A program made the position numbers and the translations under genes. This document shows, in pieces, positions 1 through 12,600 of a stretch of 64,000 nt of DNA. Below the pieces are notes generated by a model. The model did not search any database. It was not told the origin of the DNA and saw only the letters and a program-made list of their open reading frames with translations. The number at the start of each line of letters is the position of its first letter. Within the stretch, counting starts at the first letter, position 1. The stretch is from Epiperipatus broadwayi (taxonomy: Eukaryota; Onychophora; Udeonychophora; Euonychophora; Peripatidae): assembly GCA_028023455.1 (NCBI GenBank), contig JAQFVV010000323.1, positions 804,001 through 868,000 of the forward strand. Direction: 5' to 3'.

Positions 1-2830
1 AGTCATATTACTGATCTTTTGTTTGTGGCGAATTTCCAAGGGTTCAAACTTGTCTTGTATATTGTCTATATTTCTGCAGCTACCATTTCCGTTTTATGTG
101 AGAACAATCTCTTTCTTGAGGTGTATAACTATTTGATGATGATGACTCTATTGAGGTTATTTGCTTTAGTGGACAATTTGGAAATCATTATATTAATTTT
201 TCTTCTCTTCCTGTCAAGCATGATTCTTTTAGTGGATGAAATACAGCAGTTGTTTTCACATTTATAAATTTTCTCGAGTTTAAAATCAGTTGTTGGAACA
301 ATTAATTGGACTTGATGATTAATATTTATTGGTAGATTAATTCATCTTTCATCGAATGCAGGTGAATGCTTTCTTCCTTCTATTAAGAACATCTTATTTC
401 TTTGGTCAGTTGAAAGGTGTAGAATATTATTTTAGACAAGACATCTTTTCTTTCCTATATGATGTGCAGCTTCCCCAGATGGTCCGGAAAAGATGGGACA
501 TACATATAATTTTTCTAGCCAGCCATTTCTTATATTTTCAACATTCAATTTAATAGTCTAATAATCTGAATCATAATCACAATAATAATTCTTCAAGACA
601 GCTTTTTATATCCAATTTTTAGCTAACTTAACCAATCAGAGATAGCGTCACTTGCTATTTTTGGACAAATTCGTTTTAATTAGATCTCTAATTTATTTTC
701 AACTAAATTATTTTTCAACTGAAAAGTTTAATCCTTTTTCCAGACACTTTTGTTTAAAAAAAAAATAGACTTAATCCTTTTTTTTCTTACACCTAGGTAA
801 CATTTCAAATTTTTGAGCTTCCTTCTTTAGATCTTAAGATAAGACAATTTCAAAATTAGAGTTCCCACCCAGATTAAGCTCCCAAAGTGACAAACAATCA
901 TTTACAAAAACAAAATTGCTACAAAAATAGATATCTGATTCAACAGATTTCCTCTTTTAACATAAAATTGTACAAAAAATAATAATATGACAGATTTAAC
1001 CCTTCCTTTTTTTTCAATATTTAATAAATGTAAATTTCTGTATGTAATGTCCACACATACTTCATTATTTCAAATCATTCATAAACTAACATTGAATAAT
1101 GTAATTGCTAGCTTAATAATTATAACCCTATTATTTAATTAAATCTGTAACTTTTAAATCCCAATTACAATTATAGAAAAGCAAAATAGAAGCATAGAAT
1201 AAGATATTAGATTTGATCAAGCATAGGTTAGTTTTAAAGAAAGTTAAAATGTTGAATATTTGAAATATAAAATAATTAAATAGTTTACACATACATTGCC
1301 TATACATATGCTTTATAACTTTGTTTTTTAACAGAAAATTTAAATATTAAATGTGTGTGCTGCTCTTTTTGAGATTTATTAACACACAAACAAGTAAAGC
1401 ATATAATTGCTGTCCCAATCTCTTTCTGTCTAAAGCGTTTAAAATTTTGATCTGTTAGGGTTTGAACTTGGATACCCTACAGCTTCTTTTATGGTTATGT
1501 AAAAATGTGATGATGATTTTGGTTTACCTTTTCTACATGCACATTACTATAAATTTTGCTAGTGACTAAATTGTAATGGCACAATATATATATAACACTA
1601 ATTATCAAACATAATAAATAATTTAATAAGAGATAATTTATCATATATTTTTATATGATTCTGACATTTTCTAATATTAATAGTACCTCTTCATATCAGT
1701 TCAATTGCACTTAATAATGTCTAGACATTTTTCACCAATGATCAATATATTTATCTAGGTTTTTCACTTGGAGACGATGACATCTATTTTTGATAATTTG
1801 AATAGTCCTTCCTTCTGAGCTTTTAGCTTCATGATGCTCCTGACATTCTACATGGCTTGTCATTTGGTATTAATCTATGATTTCTTTTCCTTTATCAGAA
1901 CTTCAGAGTGGCAATAGGAGAGTATATGTGGCAGAGTCCCACACTGCAAGTGAGGTATTGATAACAGGAGAGACTGATGGTGATGGAGGCTAGGAAATGA
2001 AGCCCAGATGAACCCTCTTGTATTTTTAGCAGTGCATGGTATTGCTTAGATGAGGTTTAAGTTCATAACAAAAATTTGAACTAACTGTTTCTTTCAACTG
2101 TCAAGTCAGACATTTATATGCAATTCACCTAATATTTTACATTTTTATAGTTTTTTGCTTTTAGCTTTTAATTAAATGATTAATATTATCTTTTCTTAGA
2201 TTAATCTACTGTCTTACTGAACAAGAATTTTCCAAAATTTAATTGTATTTTTGCCAATGAGATAATTTACAATGATTACTTTTTATTAATCAATTTATTA
2301 TTTATTTCCACTTTGAATTCTATTTTTATTTTTATTTACATTATATTTTGACATTTAATATTTTATGACATTAATTTTTTTATAACTATAAAAAATAAAG
2401 TGGCATCTGAGGGATTAACTTAAATCAGATTTTGTTTTTCCCTTTCTTATTGGTAATTTTTTAGTTTATTTCTAAAAATTCTTTTGTTTTATTTCTTTTC
2501 TTTTTTTTCAACTATGACACACACATGTAATGCATATATGTGTGTCTAACACAATATATGTGAGTGTGTTACAATATATATATAACCATTAAAAACCAAA
2601 CAGTAACCATCTAAATATTCACAATAAAGATAGTAATCAATATTTCTCACTGCTGTCAAGGCAACCTTCTCACATTTTAATAGCAAGAATAGAAATCCAC
2701 TCCTAATAATGGTCCATTGAATATATATGGGCACTCAAATATTGCAACTTGACCACAGAGAATGAAATATTGATACAATGAAGTTTAAATAAACCTCTTT
2801 AAATATGAAATTTATATTTATATATATATA
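1..2830. other. AT-rich non-coding DNA
   Basis: No coding region, RNA gene or mobile-element protein is recognisable on either strand. The open frames present are short, of low complexity and without family motifs. The stretch holds T-rich runs and a few short TA tracts (around 1587 and 2575). A short, somewhat more balanced patch at about 1890-2050 has an exon-like look and is discussed under rejected items. It could be intron or intergenic DNA; the sequence does not decide. Confidence 0.6.
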
Positions 2831-2922
2831 GTAATAATAATATGACATATATATATATCCCTGTCTGTTAGCCATATAGTAATAATAATATGACATATAT
2901 ATATATCCCTGTCTGTTAGCCA
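2831..2922. repeat. Two-copy 48-bp tandem duplication
   Basis: A 48-bp unit containing ATGACATATATATATATCCC and the word CTGTCTGTTAGCC occurs twice head to tail (2831-2878 and 2879-2922), with no visible differences over the shared part. The identity suggests a recent slippage or unequal-exchange event. The short minus-strand open frame across it is a by-product of the duplication. Confidence 0.9.
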
Positions 2923-3027
2923 ATTTGTTTTAATGCTTTTTTATGTGTCTGTCTATGTATTTTGCCAATTTCTTTTACATATCTATTTTTTTTTATTTTG
3001 ATATGTCTGCCTAAAATTTTTTTTTTC

Positions 3028-3653
<626 letters not shown>

Positions 3654-4282
3654 CTGGTTATCAATGTCTCCATCTGCATATCTAAGTATTTATGTATTTT
3701 TTTCTTTATACATTAGTATATCCTATCTCTTTTTTTAAACACTTTCATTATCCATTTGTCTATTTTTTTCTTATCTATATTTTTATCCTAATAATTATAT
3801 ATATATATATATAATGTTTTTGTACTTCATTTCTTTTTGAGTAATAGTATATACATATTAATTTATATTTCAATTTTTATTATGATAATTATTATTATAG
3901 AAATGTTTATGGTGGTTTAAATATAGACTAATACTTAATTATTGTCAGTTTAAATTGCATATTAATTTATTACTTTATTTTTGTAGGAGCCGTACAATGT
4001 TATTTATCTGGAATCACTTTGTTGGGATTTTTTTTAGTGATAATCTGGCAAAATTCTTCAGGATGAAGATTTTTCATTTATATCACATATATGTGACAAT
4101 GATTGTTTTTATAAATATGTAATAATTTAAATAAATTTACACTATTTAAAACTTTTTTATTTTATTTCTGTATATAATTTCAATAGTATATACTAAGTCA
4201 TCAACCCCATATAAAATAAAAGTGGATCATAAATGTTTATAGATATGTGGAATTTAAAAGTTGTTTATAATTAACACCGTTT
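3654..4282. other. AT-rich non-coding DNA
   Basis: Nothing coding or structured is seen apart from a short TA run near 3798-3813. It separates the large tetranucleotide array from the first SINE copy. Confidence 0.6.
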
Positions 4283-4404
4283 ACCTAATTTTTTTGTTTT
4301 TATGTGTCAAAGTATCCGCCGGGAAGCGTACCCGTAAACCCGGGACAACTACTTGTATGGCAGCTGCGCTGACTACTCGGCCATCAATGCTTGACACCTA
4401 ATTT
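4283..4404 (-). mobile_element. tRNA-derived SINE copy 1 with target-site duplication
   Basis: Read on the minus strand, the insert begins GTCAAGCATTGATGGCCGAG, has a class II (Leu/Ser-like) tRNA box A, an anticodon-stem remnant, a CCCGGG word and a box B-like segment, then TGACACATA and a short A-rich tail (4289-4300 as T on the plus strand). It is flanked by the 9-bp direct repeat ACCTAATTT at 4283-4291 and 4396-4404, the expected target-site duplication of LINE-mediated retrotransposition. The SINE body is about 4292-4395. Copies at 6698-6802 (plus) and 57245-57345 (minus) share the same body. The parent tRNA is inferred from box A only; it could be Leu or Ser. Confidence 0.85.
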
Positions 4405-4622
4405 GTAAAAAACCAAACGGATATCTCTGCATAATGTATCACATTTTGTACTTAGCGCATGTTAGTATATTGATTCAAGGGAAACTATTATCTTCATCTC
4501 AGTTTTGGTTCTAAAAAATAAACTTCACATACATATTAAATATGAATATACAATTTATAAGTAGGATAGTATTTGTCAGAAACATATAATTATAACTAGT
4601 TCATTTATTATCTATTTTATCT
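4405..4622. other. AT-rich spacer
   Basis: Short AT-rich stretch between SINE copy 1 and the first arm of the 0.23 kb direct repeat. Nothing recognisable. Confidence 0.6.
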
Positions 4623-5258
4623 AGATATTACCCACGGGAAGGAGGAAAGTTAATAAATCCGTGTGTGTAAAATAAATAATAAAAAATCAGATATATTAAT
4701 CTTTAACTGAGGTTTAAAGTTTATATCTGCGCTAGAGATAATCTGTAGATTCGATAACGATTAGTAATAATCATTATTGTATTTATCTGAAATAGATGGC
4801 GTCAAAGTTGAGAGTGGAGAGAGTTTGACAATGGTAAATGAAAATGTAACAATTTACTCTAGATAAATACTTTGCATATAATAGATATATATATGAGAGA
4901 TAGTGACCTGGGCCAACTGATGAGTGCTGGTAAAATGCATCTTTGGGGGTCATTTGTCTTTTATTTTATCTTTATTTAAATGAATTTAAAAAGAATGGGT
5001 AAGTATGGAGGTGTTTATTATATCTATAAGATATTACACACGGGAAAGAGAAAGGTAAATAACTCCGTGGGTGTAAAATAAAAATTAAAAAATCAGATAT
5101 ATTAATCTTTAACTGAGGTTTAAGGTTTATAACTGTGCTAGATATAATCTCTAGTTTCGATAATGAATAGTAATAGTCATTATTGTATTTATCTGAAATG
5201 GATGGCATCAAAGTTGTGAGTGGAGGAAGTTTGATAATGGTAAATGAAAATGTAAAAA
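4623..5258. repeat. Direct repeat pair, about 230 bp each
   Basis: Positions 4623-4852 and 5029-5258 are diverged direct copies. Both start near AGATATTAC with an ACGGGAA word, share the block AATCAGATATATTAATCTTT and end at GGTAAATGAAAATGTAA. They differ by scattered substitutions and small indels. The spacer (4853-5028) includes a short TA run. No protein is encoded consistently in both copies. This may be a local segmental duplication or two copies of an interspersed repeat; two copies cannot distinguish these. Confidence 0.88.
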
Positions 5259-6684
5259 ATATCTATTTTCCATGTCGTTAGTTTTATCTGTTTCTTTATT
5301 ATATTATTGGACATAGTTTATTTTATAATCACTCCTTAAAATCCTGAATGATTCACTAAATGGTATGTGTGCTGACTAATATATATATATATATATATAT
5401 ATCAAGATTTATAATTTTACTTATCCCATACCACCCAATATTAAAGTTATCTCATTAAGTATTTTAAACATAAGCCACCATAATTCATCTTCTTAATTAG
5501 GAAACTATATATTAGGATAATCCTAATGGCAATAAATGGGCTGCAATAATACATCTAAATTTTAACCAGGCTCATTATTATTAAAGATATAAAGTTTCTA
5601 CTTTTGTATCAAAAATATCAAAGTTCAAAGGAGTATTTTATTCCAGACAGAAGTAAGTAACCTAAAAACTACTCCTGTTTTATTATTATCATCATCATGA
5701 TTATCATCATCATCATTATTGTTATTATTATATAACTATAACTTTGAACATTATTCACTGTTTTATACACAAATTCTAATACTATTTTGTATATATTTGC
5801 ATAAATCTTTATCTTAAAACCTTCATTGACTCAACACCATTTATTGTCCTTATGAACTTAGCTGGGAAAAAATATTTTTAACATAAGGGAAACAATCGTC
5901 TCGTAAATAAATATCTTCTTAATAATTTGAATATCAAATTTCAATAATTCTCAACATAATGTTTTGTTCATATAAACTTCATAATATTAAATTTTACAAT
6001 CGATCTCTGGCATCTAGAATAAATACATATTCATACATAACACATAAAGATGAATGTAAAACAAACCATTTGTCATTCTAGCTTAAGCATTCCAACAACA
6101 TTATTGACACATCCAATTTGTCCGAATTATTTTAAATAATGTTCAATTAAGATTTACAAGAATAATAGTGCAAATTTTATCGTTAGATATAAATTTGATC
6201 AGAATTTCTCCATATACACACATATTTATTCATCTGATGTTTGTTTAACTTTTAATTTGGAAATGAATACTTAGAAATGTATTTTTCTTTTGAAATCTTA
6301 AATTATTTATTTATATGTTTATTATATTAAACATCAATCATCTTAAATTATAATATTAAATTATATTATTACCTTTATATGAGATATATTCAGGTAAAAC
6401 AGTTTAAGCAAAATAGCGTTATATTTTATAGATTGATGTCATTTAGAATTTGCCCTAAGATTCACTCTGGAAAAGTGGCAAATAAACTTAAACTGTAGAA
6501 TTCCAGTAGATAGGCCACTATTAGGCTTAACATTTACATTAATAATTTGGAAAAAAAAATATTAAATTGGTACACTTCATTCAGTAACTATATTTTCAGA
6601 GAATTATTTTTGTTCATTTAAGTCTTATTTATATTCCACTACAAAGCTTTCAATTATCTTGAATTTTAATATTTTTGGAGTTTA
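5259..6684. other. AT-rich non-coding DNA with TA and ATC microsatellites
   Basis: Holds a (TA)n run at about 5380-5402 and a mixed ATT/ATC tract around 5683-5732. No gene or mobile-element motif is visible. Confidence 0.6.
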
Positions 6685-6816
6685 ACTTTATTCTTAAGTC
6701 AAGCATTGGTGGTCGAGAGATCAGCACGGTCGCCTTATAAGCGGTTGTCCCGGGTTAGCGGATTCGCTTCCCAGCCGATGCTATGACACATGAAAAAAAA
6801 AAACTTTTATTCTTAA
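6685..6816 (+). mobile_element. tRNA-derived SINE copy 2 with target-site duplication
   Basis: The body (6698-6802) starts GTCAAGCATTGG. GCATTGG pairs with CCGATGC about 70 bases later as a 7-bp acceptor-like stem, and an anticodon-like arm with loop CTTATAA lies between. Box A (TGGTCGAGAGATCAGCAC) has the class II tRNA pattern; the box B region is partly decayed. The body continues into TGACACATG and an A11 tail. Flanking direct repeats of about 13 bp differ by one T (6685-6697 and 6803-6816), a clear target-site duplication. Transcription would be from internal Pol III boxes, with mobilisation by LINE machinery in trans (family knowledge). Confidence 0.92.
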
Positions 6817-7340
6817 CTCTTAGTGCAACTAATTATATATTTTTTGTTAATTAAGCAAACCAAAATTAAAAAAGAAATATTTCATTTAATTTAGAATAAT
6901 TATAGGATTTAAAGTATATTAAAAATCTTTCTTTTTATTTCATAAGAATATAGTTCTTCAAAATTTTGATCTCCAACATTTATATTGAAGTTAATTTTTT
7001 TTAGTACAGACTTATACAAGAATTTGTTATCTGGACCTGAAAAATCAATTAAATGTACAATAACTAAACTCAATGTATTAAAATTGACTTAAGAGAAAAG
7101 TAAGCCATTTGCATTTACTTTTGATATTGTAAAGTAGGTTAATATTATTTAATACAATCATTTAAAATGGTTTACCAACTTTTCATTTGTTTTATTTGCC
7201 GCTTGAATGCAACAAGTGTGCAGTCATTTTTTTTTTATATATTTAAAATATTGAATATCAAGTTAATATTAAGATCTCTGGTTATTATTTATGTATTACC
7301 ATAGCTTCATGTATAAATGGAAAAACCTAGCGGAGTTTTC
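6817..7340. other. AT-rich non-coding DNA
   Basis: No recognisable feature. It could contain the 5' non-coding or decayed N-terminal part of the Penelope-like element that begins to be readable near 7350, but no conserved motif supports this. Confidence 0.5.
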
Positions 7341-7349
7341 AGGCAACAA

Positions 7350-8960
7350 TGTATAAACCAGGTTGTCCAGGAAGACCTATTGTAGCTAGTATTGGTAGTC
7401 CTACAGAAAATATTTCAGCTAAGTTGATAATTTTTTAAAATTTATTCCACCGTCATTTAATTCTTAAGTTAAAGATACTACTCATTTGTTTTGTGTGTTA
7501 GAGAATATTAAATATGCATTATCAGGTGATTGTTTTTTGATTACTTTGAATATTAAAACAGGCAAAACTCCTATATATATTGCCACACACAATCACTGTA
7601 CTCTAATATACCTCATGATGATGGAATTTAGGCTATTAGATGTGCTTTACAAGATAGAAAGTATGATCATGATATTATTACTACTGTGGTTGAATTAATC
7701 TATTTAGTTTTAAGAAATAACTTTTTTTTACTTTTGATTCTAGATACTATTCACATAAACAACGTTATGCAATGGGTACAGATATGACACCGAGTTATGC
7801 AAATATTTTTATGTCAAAACTAGAATTCTCTATACTTGATAATGCTAGGCTGAAACCTCATACTTGGCTTAGATATGTAGATGATATTTTTATGATATAG
7901 CCACATAATGAAGTTGAACTTCATAATTTTTTAGGTTATTTAAATAATTTTAATAAAAATATTAATTTTACAATGAACTTTTTAAAATCAATTGCTCATT
8001 TTTTTGATGTTGAAGTTATTTACACTAATGAAGTTCTTACTACTACTACTACTGTGTACAGGAAGCCCACTGATAATAACCACTATCAACATATTTATAG
8101 TAACCATCCTGAACATTTAAAGGCTAATACTCCCTATAATCAATTTTCAAAAATGACAAGGATATCTAATAATGAGAAATTTCTTCAACAAAAGAATAGT
8201 ATTTTATATAATAGATTGATCAATATGAGGTATCTTAAGACATTGTTGGATAATGCAGTAAGGAAATCTTCTTTAATTGATAGAAACTTCTTTTATCTAA
8301 AAAGAGTAAAAAAAACAAAACAAAACAGTTAGATGTTCCACCATTAGGTCGTACTTTCAATAGAGATTTACCTAATATTAATCAGATATTGGCAAAACAT
8401 TTCAACATATTACATTTTACAGATTATTTAAAATCTATTTTTTTTATCTACCTATGGTTGTACATCGAAAATATAGGTCATTTTATTAGAAGTTATGTAC
8501 AAGAAAAAGGATGTTATACATATGAAGATAAAAGATGTTTTACATGTAAACATATTGTTGTGACAAAAGTGGTGCTAAGTACTAGGAATAATAATTTTAA
8601 TTGATATATTCCCAATTATGTTACATGTAAAAATGTAAAATTGATATATCTGATAGAGTGTAAACCAGTATATAGGTGAGTCAGCAAATAGATTACATGT
8701 CAGAATGACTAATCATAGATTTGATATTTTGCATAAGAATGAAGATAGACTGCTTTCAAAACACTTTAATTTACCAAATCATTCAAATGATGATTTTAAT
8801 AGTAATTCTACAGGATACTTTTTTTTCTACAAGAGAGAGGAAATAAAAAGATAATTTTTTTTATTTTTAAATTTAAGAACTTACACCCACATGGATTGTA
8901 TTTAAACATTGAGACTATTACATCTTTAGGTTACCTGGTCTCCTAAAAGATTTTTATATG
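7350..8960 (+). pseudogene. Degraded Penelope-like element: reverse transcriptase plus GIY-YIG remnant
   Basis: In its intact form the protein would copy element RNA into DNA (RT) and nick the target (GIY-YIG). Blocks appear in family order across several frames: GRPIVASIGSPTENIS at about 7375-7425; CFLITLNIKT near 7530; a GTDMTPSYANIFM segment at about 7773; the catalytic RYVDDIF at 7871-7891, followed within 9 bases by a stop; then FFDVEV and TTTVYRKPTDNNHY (7973-8332 open frame). Downstream are a cysteine-bearing linker (8389-8604) and a damaged GIY-YIG domain (IYLIEC near 8640, NRLHVRMTNHR at about 8690-8720), ending in a GLYLN-like C-terminus. Frameshifts and stops throughout make it non-functional. 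The N-terminus is missing or unreadable. Assignment to the Penelope-like order is firm; the lineage is not. Confidence 0.9.
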
Positions 8961-9564
8961 TAAGGGGTTATTTTTATATATGAATAATTTTCTTATATGA
9001 GTTGATTTATGTAAAGGTTGGTTATATGAATGTTCAATATCTGTGTTTAATTGGTATATAAGCAAATAATTAATTATTATAAATAATTATTATACTTTGC
9101 ACTAACTATAATTTTTGATTAATATGTATAAATGTTTTAGTTTTTAACGAATATTAGTATGAGCACAGTCTATTTTTTGTATATATGCACACACACACGC
9201 GCGTGCATATATATATATATATATATATATACTATTTTTTATCTATTTTTGAATTTTTAATTTTTGGATTTTTTATTTATTTTTTTTTACTTCAATTTAA
9301 ATAGAATTTAAGCTTGATTTGGAGCAAATGTATTTTTTTTGTTTTTTTTTCTTTGTTTTAAGTATGCATTGGAATAATTTTGTCATTGGTTGAGTTGATA
9401 TCCTGTGTTAGGTTTTGGGACCAATCAGGGTTTTTTTTTTGTTAAATTTGTAGTCTTTTATCAAATCTATAATTTTGGAGTATTCCTATTTTACTGTGTA
9501 TATATTTTTTCTCTCTGGTAAAAAACATTTCTCTGGTTTTAATATATTATTTATTTGATTTATA
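8961..9564. other. AT-rich DNA downstream of the Penelope-like element, with CA/CG/TA tract
   Basis: Probably includes the element's 3' untranslated region. At 9181-9231 an alternating purine-pyrimidine run occurs: (AT)n, then CACACACACGCGCGTGCAT, then (TA)n. T-rich low-complexity DNA follows. No other feature is seen. Confidence 0.6.
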
Positions 9565-9565
9565 A

Positions 9566-9625
<60 letters not shown>

Positions 9626-9682
9626 TATATAAAGAAACTAAGGGATATATATATATATATATATATATCCCTTAGTTTCTTT
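9565..9682. repeat. Two adjacent TA-centred palindromes
   Basis: The first palindrome runs from AGTTTTATATAT at 9565 through (TA)n to ATATAAAACT at about 9625. The second starts at 9631 with AAAGAAACTAAGGGATAT and ends at 9682 with its exact complement CCCTTAGTTTCTTT, again with (TA)n in the middle. Non-TA arms that are exact complements show real inverted repeats, not TA symmetry alone. The same two-in-a-row arrangement occurs at 39335-39464. Confidence 0.9.
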
Positions 9683-12600
9683 CGTAAAGATTCTTAGCTA
9701 TTTCCAAGTAAAATTTTTTTTAAGTTTAGAAAATGTTAAAAAAAAACTTTATTTAGAGAGATTAATAACTGTGTGGCTTAAATTTCATATATATAGAAGA
9801 ATCTATATTTATTTAAAATTATAGCTAGCTATATGTAAATGGAAGGGGGATTGACTATTGTGCACTGTAATATCTGAAAAAAATATTTATTTATATATCT
9901 AAACATAAAAATCTTTGTGAATTGCAATATTTATGAATAGAAATGTTGGCACAAATAGAAATTGAACTTGTTATATATAGCATTAGTTTGACAGTTCTTT
10001 TCATGAGAAAAGGTTAATTTTAGTTAGGAAATTACAAAAGATATTTTGTCCTAATATGAATAATGGCTATTTTGTACTGAAATGATATGAACAAGTAGTC
10101 ACTATTTAGTATTGTGAGTCTGCACATACGTATGTGCATGTATGATCATATATATATATCTTCATGAAAATTTACTCATTGTACTCTAGATTATTTGATA
10201 GTATAATGTAAAATAAATATATATTGTATGGGTAATACAGAAATTGGTTATTGTTTTGAGTTCAAGATTTGAATTAAGAAAAGTATTTATATAATATCAG
10301 TTTTATAAAATACCAGTAATTCTATATATTTTTAATAGTTCTCATAAATCAAAGCAGTGTAAAATGTGTTAAGAAAGAAGAAATTAAAATAAAATCAGAG
10401 CTGAAGGCAATAAACCAAAACCAACATTTAACAGATGGGGTCAAAGGTTAACTTTGGAGTGAGAGAATTGTAAATTAGAAGAAACAAGCATGGGAAAAGG
10501 GAAACTTGCAGGTGTTTTTCTTATAAAAGCCAGGGAAAATGAAGGGGGGGATTGCTCTTGCTAATTCAATATCTGACCATCTTCTCTGATCATTATCTTT
10601 CTCAGAGGTAGAAATTGACTCAACATGTTAAGAAGTATGTATATATTACTTAAGGATGAAGTGTTAATTTGATTATAAATGGTGCATAGTTCTCTCTCTA
10701 TCTGAAATCAATTATGGCCAAATTAGCTCGTATCAAAAAGTTTTGTACTCAATATCTAGAACTTTATATTTGGTTGTTAAAAATTTGTTTAAAGAATTCA
10801 TTTCAAAAACAACATTGTATCTGGGGCTCCATCTATAAACTCCATGGAAAGATCAGACTTTAATATAAAGTTAGTTAACTACTCGTTAGTTTTATTAGTA
10901 ATTTTTTTTCTTTGCGACTCCAACCTAAGAATATAGTGAAAAAAAGCAATCTAGAACACTATTTTATTTGAAATTTTTTTTTCTCCTGAAAGGATTTGAA
11001 AAAAAATGACAATGAAAATTAACAAAGCTAAAGTTATGAACTAAAATGTGAAATCAAGCATCTGAATTTGAACCAAGAAAGAAGAGTAATTAAAACATGA
11101 AAGTAATCTGCAGGACTAATTCTCAACAGTTTTAATTATCAAGTATCAATGTAGCTACATCCTGAATGAAAATAATTTTATGTGCATCTGTAATCATATA
11201 AATTGTTTTCAAAGGCAGTGAACTGGAAAATGGTAATTGGTTTGTGGACAATATGTTTTCTGTCAAGTATCTAAATCTTCACACTTAGTTTTGAAGGAAT
11301 TCAAACCAAAGAGATAATCCATAATGTTTTATTATTTATTTATTTTGCTTTTATTTATATGTTCATAGTATGTGTGATAGATATTCAACAGTTATAGGAT
11401 TTTTTTTTAAAAAAAGAGAGAGAAATGATTTTGACCCATAAAAAACTATTGAGAAAAAAATGTTAATGTATAATAGTGAGCATGCACAAATGATTGTATA
11501 TTTGTCATATAAAATAAAAAAAAAAGAAGAAAGATTTTGTTATTATCAAAATTATATGCATATTATTAGATGTGTGAAAAAGTATTTGGATGTTTGTGGC
11601 TATGCCTTAATGTGTTGATGCAATCTGTTATGAATATAAAGATTGGATGGATGTTTCTTGGTGCCTGACTTTTAAAATTAATATAGTACATGGGTTTGGT
11701 TCATGATTGGTCAGTTTTGTCATTTTGCATCAAGACTATAATCATCCTGTGTGTATATGTGGTGCTACAAATGCTGAGCATCACTGAGGTAGAGTTATCA
11801 TACTACTTCGAATAGATAGATAGAAATAGCTATCTTATAATTTAGCTACTATTTTTGCAGTATTAGGATATCAAGGATTTGATCCAAACTCCATATGTAC
11901 TTATTAATTAAGTAGGAAATTATTGATACAGTTGTGGTAAAATGTTTTACATGCCCATTTAAAGTAAATGTGTAGAGACTAGTTTTTCACATAATTCTTA
12001 GCCTAAAAAGGCATCTCTCTGGAAAATGCTGACATTTGAAATTATGAATTGTTTAATTTACCTTACTGAGACACTAATGTGTGCATTGAGATGTTCTGAT
12101 AGTGCTATAAAATATCTGGATGGATTTGCAAGATATGATAAAAGTCGCTATGACAGAAAGAAGGTTGTAGTCAGATGTGTGTGTTGATGTGGAGGTTGAC
12201 AAAGATTTACTTTAATTTGTAAGCTGGCCAATCTGTGACCAAAGTTTATGGAAAGTAATACAGTCAGACATTTTAGGGATGTGGCAACATACTAGCCTGT
12301 CAAAATGTATATAGGTACTAATGTGGTAACATGATGATCAGAATTACAGAAGGATAGTGGTGAAGATTTAATATGCATGGGATTAAAACTATGGTTTTAC
12401 ATTCCAACCAATTATTTAGAATGGTTAAAGGTTTGGATTTAGCATTATCTTGGTATAGGAAATACAAAATATTATTGCTTGCTGGGATAGTTCAATTTAT
12501 AATTGTTGTAATGAAGGATGGGGGGGGGCAATAAATTTATAGGCTTTGAGTAAAGTTATAAGATAATTTCATATTTACCTTTAAATGCGGAATTCTGATT

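Noticed and set aside
1890-1960. Exon-like patch: T-rich tract and CAG acceptor at 1898, a 51-base open segment (NFRVAIGEYMWQSPTLQ) and a GTGAGG donor-like word at 1950.
   Set aside because: Single short segment with no recognised protein family and no neighbouring exon; splice-like words are common in AT-rich DNA. RNA evidence would be needed.
6698-6802. Functional tRNA gene.
   Set aside because: Although acceptor-like and anticodon-like stems exist, the T arm is decayed, an A-tail and target-site duplication are present, and two more copies exist: this is a SINE.
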